From positions 124,001 through 188,000 of the forward strand of contig JAKLGA010000017.1 in assembly GCA_022710975.1 (NCBI GenBank): DNA of 64,000 nucleotides. Reading direction: 5' to 3'. This DNA comes from Myxococcota bacterium. GTDB taxonomy: Bacteria; Myxococcota; B64-G9. Shown here piece after piece: positions 42,803 to 52,800 of this stretch (its first letter is position 1; the number at the start of each line of letters is the position of its first letter). A program made the translations under genes and the position numbers. The notes beneath the pieces were generated by a model. It saw nothing but the letters and a program-made list of their open reading frames with translations, had not been told where the DNA came from and did not search any database.

Positions 42803-45277
42803 GGGCGACTGCAGCAGGATCGCCGCCCAGGGGGTCTGGCCGGCGTTGCGCCAGCCCACGGCCAGATCGATGAGCCCGTCCTGGTTCAGGTCGGCCGCGG
42901 CCACGGCGCGGGGCTCGAGCCCGACCGCGAAGTGCAGCGGGGCCAGGAGCCCGGCCGCCCCCGCGAGCACCACCAGCTCCTGATCGCCCAGCCGCGGAGA
43001 CACCGCCAGGTCCGCCCGGCCGTCGCGGTCGAGATCCGCCGCGGCCAGCGCCAGCACCTCGTCGTCGAGCTCGAGCACGCTCCAGGCGCTGAAGCCGCCC
43101 GCGCCATTCCCCTGCCAGGCGATCAGCCGCGCACCGGCGGCCACCACCACGTCAGGAACGGCGTCCCCGTTCACGTCGCCCACGGCCACCGCGCGGGTGC
43201 CGCCCAGCCCCACCGCCTGACCGAAGCCGCCCAGGCCGTCCCCGAGCAGGACCGCCTGCGGCAGGGCCAGGTCCAGATCGGCGTCCCCGTCGAGGTCGTG
43301 GAGCCTCAGGCCCTGGACGTCCAGCCCCGCGGCCGCCGCCACGCTGGCGGCGTCGGCGAAGTGCGCCGACCCGTGCCCCAGGTGCACCACGACTCCCTGG
43401 GCGGCGCCGACCACCAGGTCCGGGATGCCGTCGCCGTCGAGCAGACCGCAGGCCAGCGCGCGGGGGGTGGTGGCGGTCAGGGTGGCGCCCGCCGGCGAGA
43501 AGCCTCCCAGGCCGTCCCCGAGGTAGTGGCGCGCCCGCGGACCGTTGAGGCCCGCGTCCAGCGCCGTGAGATCCAGGTGGCCGTCGCCGTCGAGATCGCA
43601 CAGCGCGACCGCCACGGGCTGGAAGGCCACGCTGATCGGCAGGTCGGTGAAGCCGCCCAGGCCGTCGCCCAGCAGCACGGCCAGCTTGCCGTCGCCGCTG
43701 GCCACGCCCTGCATGGCGACCACCAGGTCGAGATCGCCGTCGTGGTCGAGGTCCGCGACGGCCATCTCCTCCGGATCGCTGCCGGCGAGCTCCGCCTGGC
43801 GGGCCGGGGCGAAGGCCAAACCCGTCACCCCGTCCGGTGCGCACAGGCCGGCCGAGCAGATCAGGCCCGCGCCGCAGCTCCCGCAGCTCCCGCCGCAGCC
43901 GTCCGGACCGCATTCCAGGCCCGCGCAGCTCGGCTGGCACGTCACGCAGACCCCGTCCAGGCAGCCGTTCGCGCAGACCTGGGCGAGCTCCTGGGCCAGT
44001 CCGCAGGAGTCGAACCACCACACGTCCGCGCCCTGGCAGGCCTGGCTGGCGTGGGGCAGGCAGGCGCACGCGCCGGCGCTGCAGGTGGCGCCGGCCTGAC
44101 AAGCGCCGCAGGTGCCGCCGCAGCCGTCCGGGCCGCACTCCGCGCCGGCGCAGTCCGGCTGGCAACCCAGGCAGGCCCCGTCCAGGCAGCCGTTCGCGCA
44201 GACCTGGGCGAGCTCCTGGGCCAGGCCGCAGGAGTCGAACCACCACAGCTCCGCGCCCTGGCAGGCCTGGCTGGCGTGGGGCAGGCAGGCGCACGCGCCG
44301 GCGCTGCAGGTGGCGCCGGCCTGACAAGCGCCGCAGGAGCCGCCGCAGCCATCCGGGCCGCACGCGAGGCCCGCGCAGTCCGGCTGGCAGCCCAGGCAGG
44401 CTCCGTCCTGGCAGCCGTTCGCGCAAGCCTGGGCCAGCTCCTGGGACAGGCCGCAGGAGTCGAACCACCACAGCTCGGCCCCCTGGCAGGCCTGGCTGGC
44501 GTGGGGCAGGCAGGCGCACGCGCCGGCGCTGCAGGCGGCGCCGGCCTGGCAGGAGCCGCAGGAGCCGCCGCAGCTGTCCGGGCCGCACTCCGCGCCGGCA
44601 CAGTCCGGCTGGCAGCCCAGGCAGGCCCCGTCCTGGCAGCCGCTCGGGCAGACCTGCCCGAGCTCCTGGGGCAGGCCGCAGGAGTCGAACCACCACAACT
44701 CCGCGCCCTGGCAGGCCTGGCTGGCGTGGGGCAGGCAGGCGCACGCGCCGGCGCTGCAGGCGGCGCCGGCCTGGCAGGAGCCGCAGGAGCCGCCGCAGCT
44801 GTCCGGGCCGCACTCCGCGCCGGCACAGTCCGGCTGGCAACCCAGGCAGGCCCCGTCCTGGCAGCCGCTCGGGCATACCTGCCCGAGCTCCTGGGGCAGG
44901 CCGCAGGAGTCGAACCACCACAGCTCCGTACCCTGGCAGGCCTGGCTGGCGCGCGGCAGGCAGGCGCACGCGCCCGCGCTGCAGGCGGCGCCGGCCTGGC
45001 AAGCGCCACAGGATCCACCGCAGCCGTCCGGGCCGCACTCGAGGCCCGCGCAGTCCGGCTGGCAGGCCAGGCAGCTCCCGGCCTGGCAGCCGAACGGGCA
45101 CGGGTTGGCCAGCTCCTCGAGGCTCCCGCAGGAATCGGCCCACCACAGATCCTCGCCCTGGCAGACCTGACTCGCGCGGGGCTGGCAGACGGGCTCCCCG
45201 CCTGAGTCGCAGGCCGCCAGGGTCAGGGCGATCATCCAACCCAGGATGGGGAAGAGGGCTCCCAGTCGTCGAAGCAT
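42794..45277 (-). CDS. Cys-rich repeat lipoprotein with FG-GAP/VCBS calcium repeats
   Basis: An 827-residue lipoprotein (lipobox LTLAAC, Cys about 23). Residues ~31-480 are six near-identical 75-residue Cys-rich repeats (ACQGAELWWFDSCGL, CQPDCAGAECGPDSCGGSC, AGAACSAGACACLP). Residues ~490-820 contain about seven FG-GAP-like units with calcium-binding loops, such as DLDHDGDLDLVVA, DLDGDGHLDLTAL and DLNQDGLIDLAVG, which suggests a beta-propeller. The protein is probably surface-exposed and may bind sugar, protein or metal. It is the last gene of the operon that starts at 54989. GGGAGG precedes the ATG. Confidence 0.85.
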   Translation of the reverse strand: MLRRLGALFPILGWMIALTLAACDSGGEPVCQPRASQVCQGEDLWWADSCGSLEELANPCPFGCQAGSCLACQPDCAGLECGPDGCGGSCGACQAGAACSAGACACLPRASQACQGTELWWFDSCGLPQELGQVCPSGCQDGACLGCQPDCAGAECGPDSCGGSCGSCQAGAACSAGACACLPHASQACQGAELWWFDSCGLPQELGQVCPSGCQDGACLGCQPDCAGAECGPDSCGGSCGSCQAGAACSAGACACLPHASQACQGAELWWFDSCGLSQELAQACANGCQDGACLGCQPDCAGLACGPDGCGGSCGACQAGATCSAGACACLPHASQACQGAELWWFDSCGLAQELAQVCANGCLDGACLGCQPDCAGAECGPDGCGGTCGACQAGATCSAGACACLPHASQACQGADVWWFDSCGLAQELAQVCANGCLDGVCVTCQPSCAGLECGPDGCGGSCGSCGAGLICSAGLCAPDGVTGLAFAPARQAELAGSDPEEMAVADLDHDGDLDLVVAMQGVASGDGKLAVLLGDGLGGFTDLPISVAFQPVAVALCDLDGDGHLDLTALDAGLNGPRARHYLGDGLGGFSPAGATLTATTPRALACGLLDGDGIPDLVVGAAQGVVVHLGHGSAHFADAASVAAAAGLDVQGLRLHDLDGDADLDLALPQAVLLGDGLGGFGQAVGLGGTRAVAVGDVNGDAVPDVVVAAGARLIAWQGNGAGGFSAWSVLELDDEVLALAAADLDRDGRADLAVSPRLGDQELVVLAGAAGLLAPLHFAVGLEPRAVAAADLNQDGLIDLAVGWRNAGQTPWAAILLQSPPP
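43838..45187. repeat. Six tandem 225-bp coding repeats
   Basis: The unit containing GGCCTGGCTGGCG recurs at about 44041, 44266, 44491, 44716, 44941 and 45166, exactly 225 bp apart (75 codons). The four inner units are most alike and the outer two more diverged, as expected for expansion by unequal crossing-over from the centre. All lie within one gene and remain in frame. Confidence 0.9.
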
Positions 45278-45311
45278 GGCGGGCCTCCCTGCCGGGGACG
45301 GTCGCGGACCC

Positions 45312-45761
45312 TCACTGCACGACGAGATTCCGCGCCTGGAGCGGACCGAGCTCCAGGTCCACCCGGTCCCCGGGCGCGAGCCGTCCGCCTCGGTTCGCGA
45401 ACAGGACGAAGTAGGTCCGCCCGGCCTGGGGCGTCCCGCGAGGACGCATGGGGCCGGTGAACGGCGAGCTCTGCACCTGCAGGCGCCCGCCGTCCCGCGG
45501 GTCGATCAGCGCCGCCGCCCGGTCGCGGGCGAACAGGGTCGCGGCCTGGTCCGGGTCGGTGATCCGGAAGCGGACGTCCACCATCTGCCGCCCCGCCGTC
45601 AGGCGCACGGACTCGAGCTGGACGCCGTGGCCCGTCGGCAGGGTCCGGGGGCCCGCCCCGGGCGCGGCGCCCTCCGGCACGCAGGCCGGGAGCGCCAGCG
45701 CCAGGGCCAGGCAGAGCAAGGCGGCGGGCGCGCTGGCCCGCGTCAGCGCACCGGGGACCAT
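45312..45761 (-). CDS. Small lipoprotein of the multicopper-oxidase operon
   Basis: A 149-residue lipoprotein with lipobox ALALPAC (Cys about 27). The mature part has VQLESVRLTAGRQMVDVRFRI near the N-terminus and ends with RLAPGDRVDLELGPLQARNL; it is strand-rich and likely a small beta-sandwich. I do not recognise the family. It overlaps the preceding multicopper-oxidase-like gene by 19 bp and leads by 34 bp to the Cys-rich lipoprotein, so it is part of the same transcript. It could be an accessory or assembly factor for the oxidase-like proteins. Confidence 0.65.
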   Translation of the reverse strand: MVPGALTRASAPAALLCLALALALPACVPEGAAPGAGPRTLPTGHGVQLESVRLTAGRQMVDVRFRITDPDQAATLFARDRAAALIDPRDGGRLQVQSSPFTGPMRPRGTPQAGRTYFVLFANRGGRLAPGDRVDLELGPLQARNLVVQ

Positions 45762-47257
45762 GGATTGCCTCGCGCGACCTCGTGCGCCAGCCAGTCGATC
45801 AGCCGCAGGAAGAAGGCCTGCGGGCTGGTGAGCCGGGAGAGCGACACCCGCAGGACCGCCAGGCGCCGCGCCTGGCTGGGCTCGAGGCCCGGGGTCCCCG
45901 CCGCGGCCAGCGTCGGGCGGAGCGCGGGCTCGAGGCCCCCGGCCCTGGCCAGGCGCCCGCCGTCGGCGACCACCGGGGCCGGGCGGAGGCCCGAGCGCGG
46001 GCCGGCGCTCAGGCCGCCGACCTGGATGTCGACCCGCACGGGGGCCGAGTCCTGCTCGCCGTCGGAGAGCATGTAGCTGAAGCTGTCCAGGCCCTGGAAA
46101 CCGGCCTCGGGCCGGTAGGTGAACGAGCCGTCCAGCGACTGCGCCAGCGTGCCGTGCGCCGGGCTGCTCAGATCCACCGCCATGACCTCGCGCTGGCGGG
46201 GGTAGGCGTCGTTGGCCATCACGCCCGGCGCCGCCACGGACAGGAGCTGGCCGGCCCGGGTGATGTAGGCGTCGGGCACCGCCAGCGGCGCGGCGGCCGG
46301 CGCGGTCACGTCGAGGGACACCAGCATGCCGCCGTTGAGCCCGCTGCCCAGGAACAGGCGGCGGTCGTAGAGCGCCCAGCGGCCGACCTCGAGCACGACC
46401 AACGCGTCGAGGGACTTGGCGGCCGCCAGCAGGGGGGAGACCTCCGGGCGGGCGAAGCGCAGCGGGAAGGCGTCCTCGGCCACGATCGTCAGCAGGTGCC
46501 CGACCAGGGTGGGCACGTGGCTGCGCTGGCCTGCGTTCACCAGGCGCAGCAAGGTGCGCTCGCCGGCCACCGGGGCGTGGTCCAGCGCGGCCGTCGCGGC
46601 GGGGGCCGGGAGGCCGTTGACCAGGAACACGCTGGGCTTGAAGTCCACGGTGGAGGTGACCGCGCCCGCCGGGCCGAAGTCGCCCGCGGCCACGGCCGCG
46701 TTGAGCGCGGGATCGAGCTCGGAGTAGACCAGCAGCGCCTCGTTGTCGTAGAGCAGGCCGGGGTAGGCCTCGCCGACCGCGAAGTCGTGCGTCACCGCGC
46801 CCACCAGGCCCATGGGGAGCTGCACGGCCGGGTGCGAACCGCTGGCGTACAGGTAGGTGCCCGGGCGCAGGGGCTGGAAGGTGTAGGTGCCGGTCGCGCC
46901 CGGCGCCGTCTCGACCTGGAAGGAGCGGATCCGCTCCCGGCCCTGGGCGTCGAGGAAGCGCACCGGCGCGAGCCCGCCGGTGTGTCCGAAGACGACCAGG
47001 GACACGGGCTCGCTGAGCTCGTTGGTCAGGTTGACCACCAGCGTGTCGTCCCCGGGCGGGACGACCAGGCGCGGACCGGGCAGGCTGATCGGCCCGCCGA
47101 CCAGGCCGAAGCCCCAGATCGGCACCACCTGACCGTCGGGCAGCGTGAGCGAGTCCGCCGCCGCCCGCAGGTCGTACTGCACCGCGCTCGCGGGGCCTGC
47201 CCACAGCAGGGACGCGCCGAGGAGCGCCAGGACCAGGATCGTGTGCTGGGTTCTCAT
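45743..47257 (-). CDS. Multicopper-oxidase-like protein with degenerate ligands and a cadherin-like C-terminal domain
   Basis: A 504-residue secreted protein (signal peptide ILVLALLGASLLWAGPASA). Two cupredoxin domains (about 25-175 and 195-325) keep the multicopper-oxidase fold hallmarks (PGPRLVVPPGDDTLVVNLTN, GTYLYASGSHPAVQLPMGLV), but the His-x-His copper motifs are missing: the HWHG motif is absent and HCH is replaced by SGSH. Residues ~325-405 resemble a cadherin/Ig-like domain (VMANDAYPRQREVMAVDLS, GSFTYRPEAGFQGLDSFSY). The protein is probably a structural or binding paralogue of the next two genes upstream. It lies 25 bp after the 47283 gene. Confidence 0.75.
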   Translation of the reverse strand: MRTQHTILVLALLGASLLWAGPASAVQYDLRAAADSLTLPDGQVVPIWGFGLVGGPISLPGPRLVVPPGDDTLVVNLTNELSEPVSLVVFGHTGGLAPVRFLDAQGRERIRSFQVETAPGATGTYTFQPLRPGTYLYASGSHPAVQLPMGLVGAVTHDFAVGEAYPGLLYDNEALLVYSELDPALNAAVAAGDFGPAGAVTSTVDFKPSVFLVNGLPAPAATAALDHAPVAGERTLLRLVNAGQRSHVPTLVGHLLTIVAEDAFPLRFARPEVSPLLAAAKSLDALVVLEVGRWALYDRRLFLGSGLNGGMLVSLDVTAPAAAPLAVPDAYITRAGQLLSVAAPGVMANDAYPRQREVMAVDLSSPAHGTLAQSLDGSFTYRPEAGFQGLDSFSYMLSDGEQDSAPVRVDIQVGGLSAGPRSGLRPAPVVADGGRLARAGGLEPALRPTLAAAGTPGLEPSQARRLAVLRVSLSRLTSPQAFFLRLIDWLAHEVARGNPWSPVR

Positions 47258-47282
47258 GATCTCACCTCCGCCCCGGGCCTGG

Positions 47283-48587
47283 TCACGGCATCGGGGTGCC
47301 AGGCGCCTCGACCATGAGCATGGTCATCATGCCGCCCGGGAAGACGTCGTTGTTGGTCATCTCGCGCTCGGTGTGGGAGTGCCACATGTGGACGAAGGCG
47401 CCGCCGGGGTTCAGGCCGCCCTCGCCCGGCGGCAGCTCGGCGCCCGCGGACAGGAAGGGGCTGCCGCTCCAGAACCCGCCGTAGGCCATCTCCTGGTCGC
47501 CGGGCATCACGGTGGGTAGCACCTTGCCGTGATCCGGGCAGTACTCCCGGGTGTGGTCGTCGAACTGGTCCCCGTCGTGATCCATGCAGTCGTGGGCGAC
47601 CTCGGTCCCGTAGATGTCCCAGCCCAGCTTCTCTCCGGTCCAGGAGAAGATGGCGTCCGTGGTCGCGCCCGGCACGCTCTGGACGGTGAACACGTCCATG
47701 GCCAGGTCCGCCCCGGCGCCGACCGCGCTGGAGAGCAGCTGCCCGTCCCTGGCGATCACCCGGGCGTGGTTGCCGTGGTGGTGGAAGGGGTGCAGGTCGC
47801 GGCCGGCGCCGATCACCCGCATCAGCAGGCGCTCGCCCGGCATGGTGTGGGTCATGGCGCCGTACGGCTGGGTGGGCAGCCAGGGCACCAGGTCGTCGGC
47901 CATGGTGTCCGGGGCGGCCCGACCGTTGATGAACCAGTAGACCGGCTGGAAGTCGGCCAGGAGCGCGTCGAGGCCGGGGGCCAGGGGCCCCTCGAACAGC
48001 ACCATGTCGTGCACGCGCATGTCCAGCTCGGTCAGCAGGAACAGGTTCTCGCGCTCGTAGGCCGTGTCCGCGGAGGGGTAGGCCTGCGGGCTGAGGGGGT
48101 TGAACCCGGCGGGGCGCACGATCAGCGCCCCCACCAGGCCCATCTCGATCTGCAGATCGGGCCGGCTGCCGGCCTGGTACAGGTAGGTCCCGGCCGCCTC
48201 GGCCACGAAGGTGTAGGTGACCGTCTCGCCCGGCGCGGCCTCCTGCGCCAGCGGGCCGGGCGCGCCGCCCACGGCCTGCACCCCGCGCTGGCCGGGGAAG
48301 GTGAGCGAGGTCGCCACGGGCAGCTCGTTGGTGAGCTGGACGCTGACCGTGGCGCCCTGGGGCACGATCAGGGTCGGGCCGGGGTACTGCGTCAGGGTGC
48401 CGTCGGGCGCGAGGCCCCAGAACAGGAAGGCGCCGCCGTCCGGCGTGCTGAGCACGTCCTCGCGGGCCACCAGCCAGAAGGCGGTGCCCTCCAACCCGGG
48501 GATGGCGGCCTGGGCCGGCGCGACCGCCAGCAGCAGGGCCAGCGCCGCCAGGCCCAGGTGCAAGCGCGACAGGATTCTCGGGTTCAT
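47283..48587 (-). CDS. Multicopper-oxidase-like protein with ligands only in the C-terminal cupredoxin domain
   Basis: A 434-residue secreted protein (signal peptide LGLAALALLLAVAPAQAA). The first cupredoxin domain (~30-170) has lost its His motifs (GTYLYQAGSRPDLQIEMGLV). The second domain keeps two clusters: DLHPFHHHGNHARVIARDG (like the third motif, HPxHxHG) and FVHMWHSHTEREMTNNDVFP followed by GGMM, like the last motif but with Ser in place of the type 1 Cys (HSH for HCH). The N-terminal half therefore cannot bind the trinuclear cluster alone. It lies 10 bp from the 48598 gene, whose N-terminal domain has the complementary motifs. Confidence 0.82.
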   Translation of the reverse strand: MNPRILSRLHLGLAALALLLAVAPAQAAIPGLEGTAFWLVAREDVLSTPDGGAFLFWGLAPDGTLTQYPGPTLIVPQGATVSVQLTNELPVATSLTFPGQRGVQAVGGAPGPLAQEAAPGETVTYTFVAEAAGTYLYQAGSRPDLQIEMGLVGALIVRPAGFNPLSPQAYPSADTAYERENLFLLTELDMRVHDMVLFEGPLAPGLDALLADFQPVYWFINGRAAPDTMADDLVPWLPTQPYGAMTHTMPGERLLMRVIGAGRDLHPFHHHGNHARVIARDGQLLSSAVGAGADLAMDVFTVQSVPGATTDAIFSWTGEKLGWDIYGTEVAHDCMDHDGDQFDDHTREYCPDHGKVLPTVMPGDQEMAYGGFWSGSPFLSAGAELPPGEGGLNPGGAFVHMWHSHTEREMTNNDVFPGGMMTMLMVEAPGTPMP

Positions 48588-48597
48588 GGCCGCCTCC

Positions 48598-49809
48598 TCA
48601 GCGCACGATGATCTCGGCCATCATGCCGCCGAAATCCTCGTCGCCATTGCTCAGATAGCTCAGGTTCGTGGTGAACAGCGGGTAGGTGCCGGGCGGGACC
48701 TGGCTGGTGTCCAGGATCACGTCCGCGGACTCACCGCCGCCCAGGGTGACCGACTGGGTCAGGTAGCTGAGATCCTGACCGGCCGGGCTGCGCAGCAGCC
48801 GCGCGCTCCAGCCCACCACCTTCATGGGCAGGCCGAGCGTGGCCAGCGTGTAGAGCTGGGTCACGCTCAGGTTGGACAGGCGCAGCAGCACGCGCTGGCC
48901 CTGGGTGGCCTCGATCACCGTGCTCACCCGCTGGGACTGCTTGCCGCCGTTCTCGACGGGGGCCGGCAGGGCCCCGGGCCGGGTGGTGTCGGGGTAGCCG
49001 CGACCGTTCAGCATGGCGTAGCGATCGCGCATGGCCGCGAAGGGCAGCGGCTGGACGTTCTCGGAGGCGTCGTGGAAGGCGGGGTCGAACGAGCCCATCT
49101 GCACCGGCACGTCCAGATCGTAGCGGGTCGAGCCGTCCCCGTCGTTGTAGGCGTAGGTGAAGCCCGTGTGGTGGACGAAGCCCTGGAGGTCGGTCCCGTC
49201 CGGGAGGCGGTTCTGGGCCGGCCGCACGTACAGGTTGCCCAGCATGCCCATCTGCATGTGCTCGGTGGCCTCCACGTGGCAGTGGTACATGTACGTGCCC
49301 GGCTGCACGACGTTGTAGTAGTAGGTCAGGCTCGAACCCATGATGATGGAGATGGAGGCGTCGGGGTTGCCGTCGTAGACCGGAGCGGCCTGGGGGAAGC
49401 CGTGCCAGTGCACCGAGTGGGGATCGAAGAGGTCCGGGCGCATGAGCATGCCCACGTTGGTGAGCGTCAGGTAGACCTCGTCGCCCTCGTCGGCCATCAG
49501 GGTGGGGGCGGGGAAGTTGGCCCCCAGCATGCCCGCGTGCATGGCGTGCTCGGGCATGAGCCCGGTCAGGTCGGAGAAACCGAACATGTACATGGGTCGG
49601 CCGTCGGCCATGGTGATGTAGCCGTCGCCGGCCCCCAGGTGGAAGCACCTGGCGTTCGGGTGAGCCGGGTCGATCACGTCGATGACCGCGTCGCCGTTCA
49701 GATCGCCCGGGCACTGCACCTTCACCCCGGCCGTGGCCGGACCCGCCGCCAGGAGCGCGGCCAGGGCCAGGGCTGGAGTCAGCACGTGGAAGAGAGTGGT
49801 TCGCAACAT
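48598..49809 (-). CDS. Multicopper-oxidase-like protein with ligands only in the N-terminal cupredoxin domain
   Basis: A 403-residue secreted protein with a signal peptide (ALALAALLAAGPATAG) and a short dockerin/Ca-binding-like stretch (CPGDLNGDAVIDVIDPAH). The first cupredoxin domain has DPHSVHWHGFPQ and YMYHCHVEATEHMQMGM, the HWHG motif and a Cys-containing His cluster that could form a type 1 site. In the second domain the expected His clusters are replaced (LRLSNLSVTQLYTL; PLFTTNLSYLSNGDEDFGG). I used the ATG at 49809 with GGAGGGA upstream, giving the signal peptide a normal position. It follows the giant gene by 29 bp. Confidence 0.82.
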   Translation of the reverse strand: MLRTTLFHVLTPALALAALLAAGPATAGVKVQCPGDLNGDAVIDVIDPAHPNARCFHLGAGDGYITMADGRPMYMFGFSDLTGLMPEHAMHAGMLGANFPAPTLMADEGDEVYLTLTNVGMLMRPDLFDPHSVHWHGFPQAAPVYDGNPDASISIIMGSSLTYYYNVVQPGTYMYHCHVEATEHMQMGMLGNLYVRPAQNRLPDGTDLQGFVHHTGFTYAYNDGDGSTRYDLDVPVQMGSFDPAFHDASENVQPLPFAAMRDRYAMLNGRGYPDTTRPGALPAPVENGGKQSQRVSTVIEATQGQRVLLRLSNLSVTQLYTLATLGLPMKVVGWSARLLRSPAGQDLSYLTQSVTLGGGESADVILDTSQVPPGTYPLFTTNLSYLSNGDEDFGGMMAEIIVR

Positions 49810-49838
49810 GGCTTGGTCCCTCCGTGGCCTCGAGGCCC

Positions 49839-52800
49839 TCACAGCGGGCTCTCGTCCGCCCCGATGTCGGGCGCGTAGATGCCGAAGATGTTCATCGAAC
49901 GGCCCTGCCCATCAACGTCGAACAGCAGGCTGGGCAGCTGCACCAGCAGGCCGAAGTCGAGGTAGGCGCGGTTGAGCGCCGCGCTGCCCGACACCAGGTG
50001 GAGATCGGCGAACGGCTCGTTCGTCACCGGGTCCCGCAGGGTCAGCGGTCCGAAGCTCAGGCGGATGAAGTTGCCGCCCTCGTCGAAGGCCGGTGGGGCC
50101 TGGATGCCGGTGGTCACCTCCGGGATCACCAGGTGCCCCCGGGAGCCGTTGACGTACCAGGCCTGGAAGCTCGGGTCGCCGCTCACGTTGCTCGCGTGGT
50201 AGCCGCTCGTGTCGGTGAGCAGGGAGTAGCGCGGATCGAGGCTGGCCGGCACGGCGGTGCCGATCACCGCGAGGTCCCAGTAGGTCGGGGCGTCACCCGC
50301 GAACACGTCCGGCAGCAGGCGGTAGCTGGCCGGCGTGGTGGTGTTGTCGGTCTCGAAGTGCAGCGACAGGTTCTGCCAGATGATGTTGTTCTGCATGAGC
50401 GGGTTGGAGAACTCGCGGTAGGGCAGGGTGCCCGGCCGGGTGCCGAAGGCCGCCCGCAGCGCGGCGCTGTGCGCGTAGCTCACGACGCCAGCCGGCTGCG
50501 CCGCGGAGATGTTGGGATCGCCCAGGCTGAAGGCCGCGCCGGCCGTGGCCGTGCTGATGTTGTGGGCGATGGTGTTGTGCGCGATGCGCACCCGGGCCGC
50601 GTCCTGCAGCGAGAGCCCGCCGCCGGCCATGGCCGCCACGTTGTTGGAGATCAGGTTGTTGGTGAGATTGACGGTGTGCCAGGTGCGCCCCAGCGCGTCC
50701 ACGCCGTTGACCAGCGCCAGGCGGATGGCCCCGCCGTCGCCGGCGCCGGCCGAGTTGCCCAGCAGCACGTTGCGGTCGACGAGCACGTTGCCGGCCCCCT
50801 CGGTCAGGACCTGGCCGATCAGCGGCGGCTGGCCGCCGATGAAGATGCCGCCGCCCGAGGTGGGCGCGCCCTGGTTGAACACCTCGTTGAACACGATCCG
50901 GTTGCGCTCGATCCGCCCGCGCCGGCTGAGCCCCAGGTGGCCGACGCCGCCACCATCGCCGAGGTTGAAGTTGCCGCAGATGAAGTTGTCGGCGATCAGG
51001 TAGTCGTCGGCGCCGGTGTGCATCGATACGCCGGCGCCCGCGCCGCCCTGGCCGCCGTTCAGCGCGATCTGGTTGCGGCGCACCTTGACGAAGCGGCTGG
51101 CGGCGCTCACGTACTCGCCGTCGGCGGTGAGCTGGGGGTGCCCGATGCGCACGCCGCCGCCGAAGAAGCCGGTGTTGTTGGTGATGCGGTTGTTGGCGAT
51201 GTCAAGCTGGCGGGCGTAGCCGTTGACCGTCACGCCGCCGCCGTGATCGGCGCCGGTGATGGTGAAGCCGTCGATGCGCGCGTTGGGCAGCCCCTGCCGC
51301 AGGCCGAAGCCGCCCTGGTTGACCCCGACGTTGCGGCCGAGCACCAGGACGCCCGCGCCCTCCTCGGTGAACAGGGCCTCCGGCTCGAGGCCCGCCAGCA
51401 CCTGCTCCTGGCCCGGCAGGAGCTCGATCAGGCCGTCGGCGATGAGCTGGTCTACCTTCAGCCGCCAGGCGGTCAGCTTCTCGGCCGGCGCCTTGACCGC
51501 GTTGATGATGGTCGAGCCCGCGCCCGCGCCCTGCAGGCGCACCGGCTTCCACATGATCACCATCTCCTCGTAGATCCCCGGCGGCACCAGGATGAGATCG
51601 CCTGGCTTGGCCGCGTCGATGGCCGCCTGGATGGTGCCTCTGCGGGGCACCCGCAGCACGCTGTAGTTGTCGCCGGCCTGGGCCACGGTCACGGTGATGC
51701 CGTGGACGGTGGACTGGCCGTTGTCGCCGCGGGTGACCACCAGGTCGCCCGTGCGGGCGGCCGCGGGGATCACCACCCGGAGGGAGTCGGGCGACCAGAG
51801 GCTCCCGGGCGCGAGCGGGAGCTGCACGCCGCCCAGGGTGACCTGGCCGGGCGAGGCGCCGAAGCCGAAGTCGCGCAGGATCAGGCGCGGCTCAGCCGAG
51901 AGCGGGCCGCCGTACACCGGGTTGGGCACGAACACCGAGCCCTCGGAGGTGATGGTCAGCACCTGCCCGGCCCGCAGGTAGGGCCCGCCGTCGGGTCCGT
52001 CCACCGTGTCCAGGCGGGGGGTGCCGTCCGGGTACTCGCAGTCCACCTGGAGCTTATCCGGCCCGGTGAAGGCCGAGACCGGCAGCACCGGGGTGTCCAG
52101 GTAGGTCGTGGTCCCGGGCATGTACTGGAACGTGTAGCAGAACTGGCTGTAGCGCCGATCGAAGAAGGGGTCCATGACCATGCGGCCCGGCCGGCTCGCG
52201 TCGGGGATCGGGCCCGGGTTGTTCAGGCACACGGTCATCATGCTTGGCGCCACGCCGCTCGGGCTGGGCACGTTGGTGGTGTAGGTGGACGGGACCAGGG
52301 CGTTGTAGGTGCCCCACATGTCCGTGTACACCCGGCTGATCTCGCGCCCGGTCCAGTCGCGGATGGAGACGGGCATCCAGGGCGGGGCGTACTTCTCGCC
52401 GAACTGGGGCGAGGTGGGATCGAACTCGTTGGACAGATCGTCCAGCACGAAGCCGACGATGTGCCCGGCCACCGGGACCTCGGTGAACAGGGCGAAGTCC
52501 GCGGCCGCGTTCTGCCGGTCGCGCAGCGCGACCTGCTTGCGGTCGCACAGGGGGCGCAGCTGGCCGGCGTAGGCGCTCGGCACGCCCGGGAACAGGCTCA
52601 GCTCGTCCGGCACCAGGTGGTCGTCGCCCACGCAGGGCGGCACCAGCAAGGGATCCAGGCTGATCTTGCCCTTGGCGCCCAGCTTGGTGGCCGGGTTGTA
52701 GCTGTCGCCGAAGTCGACGTTCTTGTCCTCCTCCTTGACCAGCTCGTAGGTCGGGCTGCCGTCCGGGCCGCGCGGCAGGGCGGCCTCCACGATGTACACG

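Noticed and set aside
43838-45187. Tandem repeats resembling a CRISPR array
   Set aside because: The period is 225 bp, repeats are adjacent and coding in frame, and there are no spacers or cas genes.
45743-47257. The ligand-less oxidase-like gene as a decayed pseudogene
   Set aside because: The frame is intact over 504 residues with a signal peptide, codon use like its neighbours and an added domain, so it looks functional in another role.
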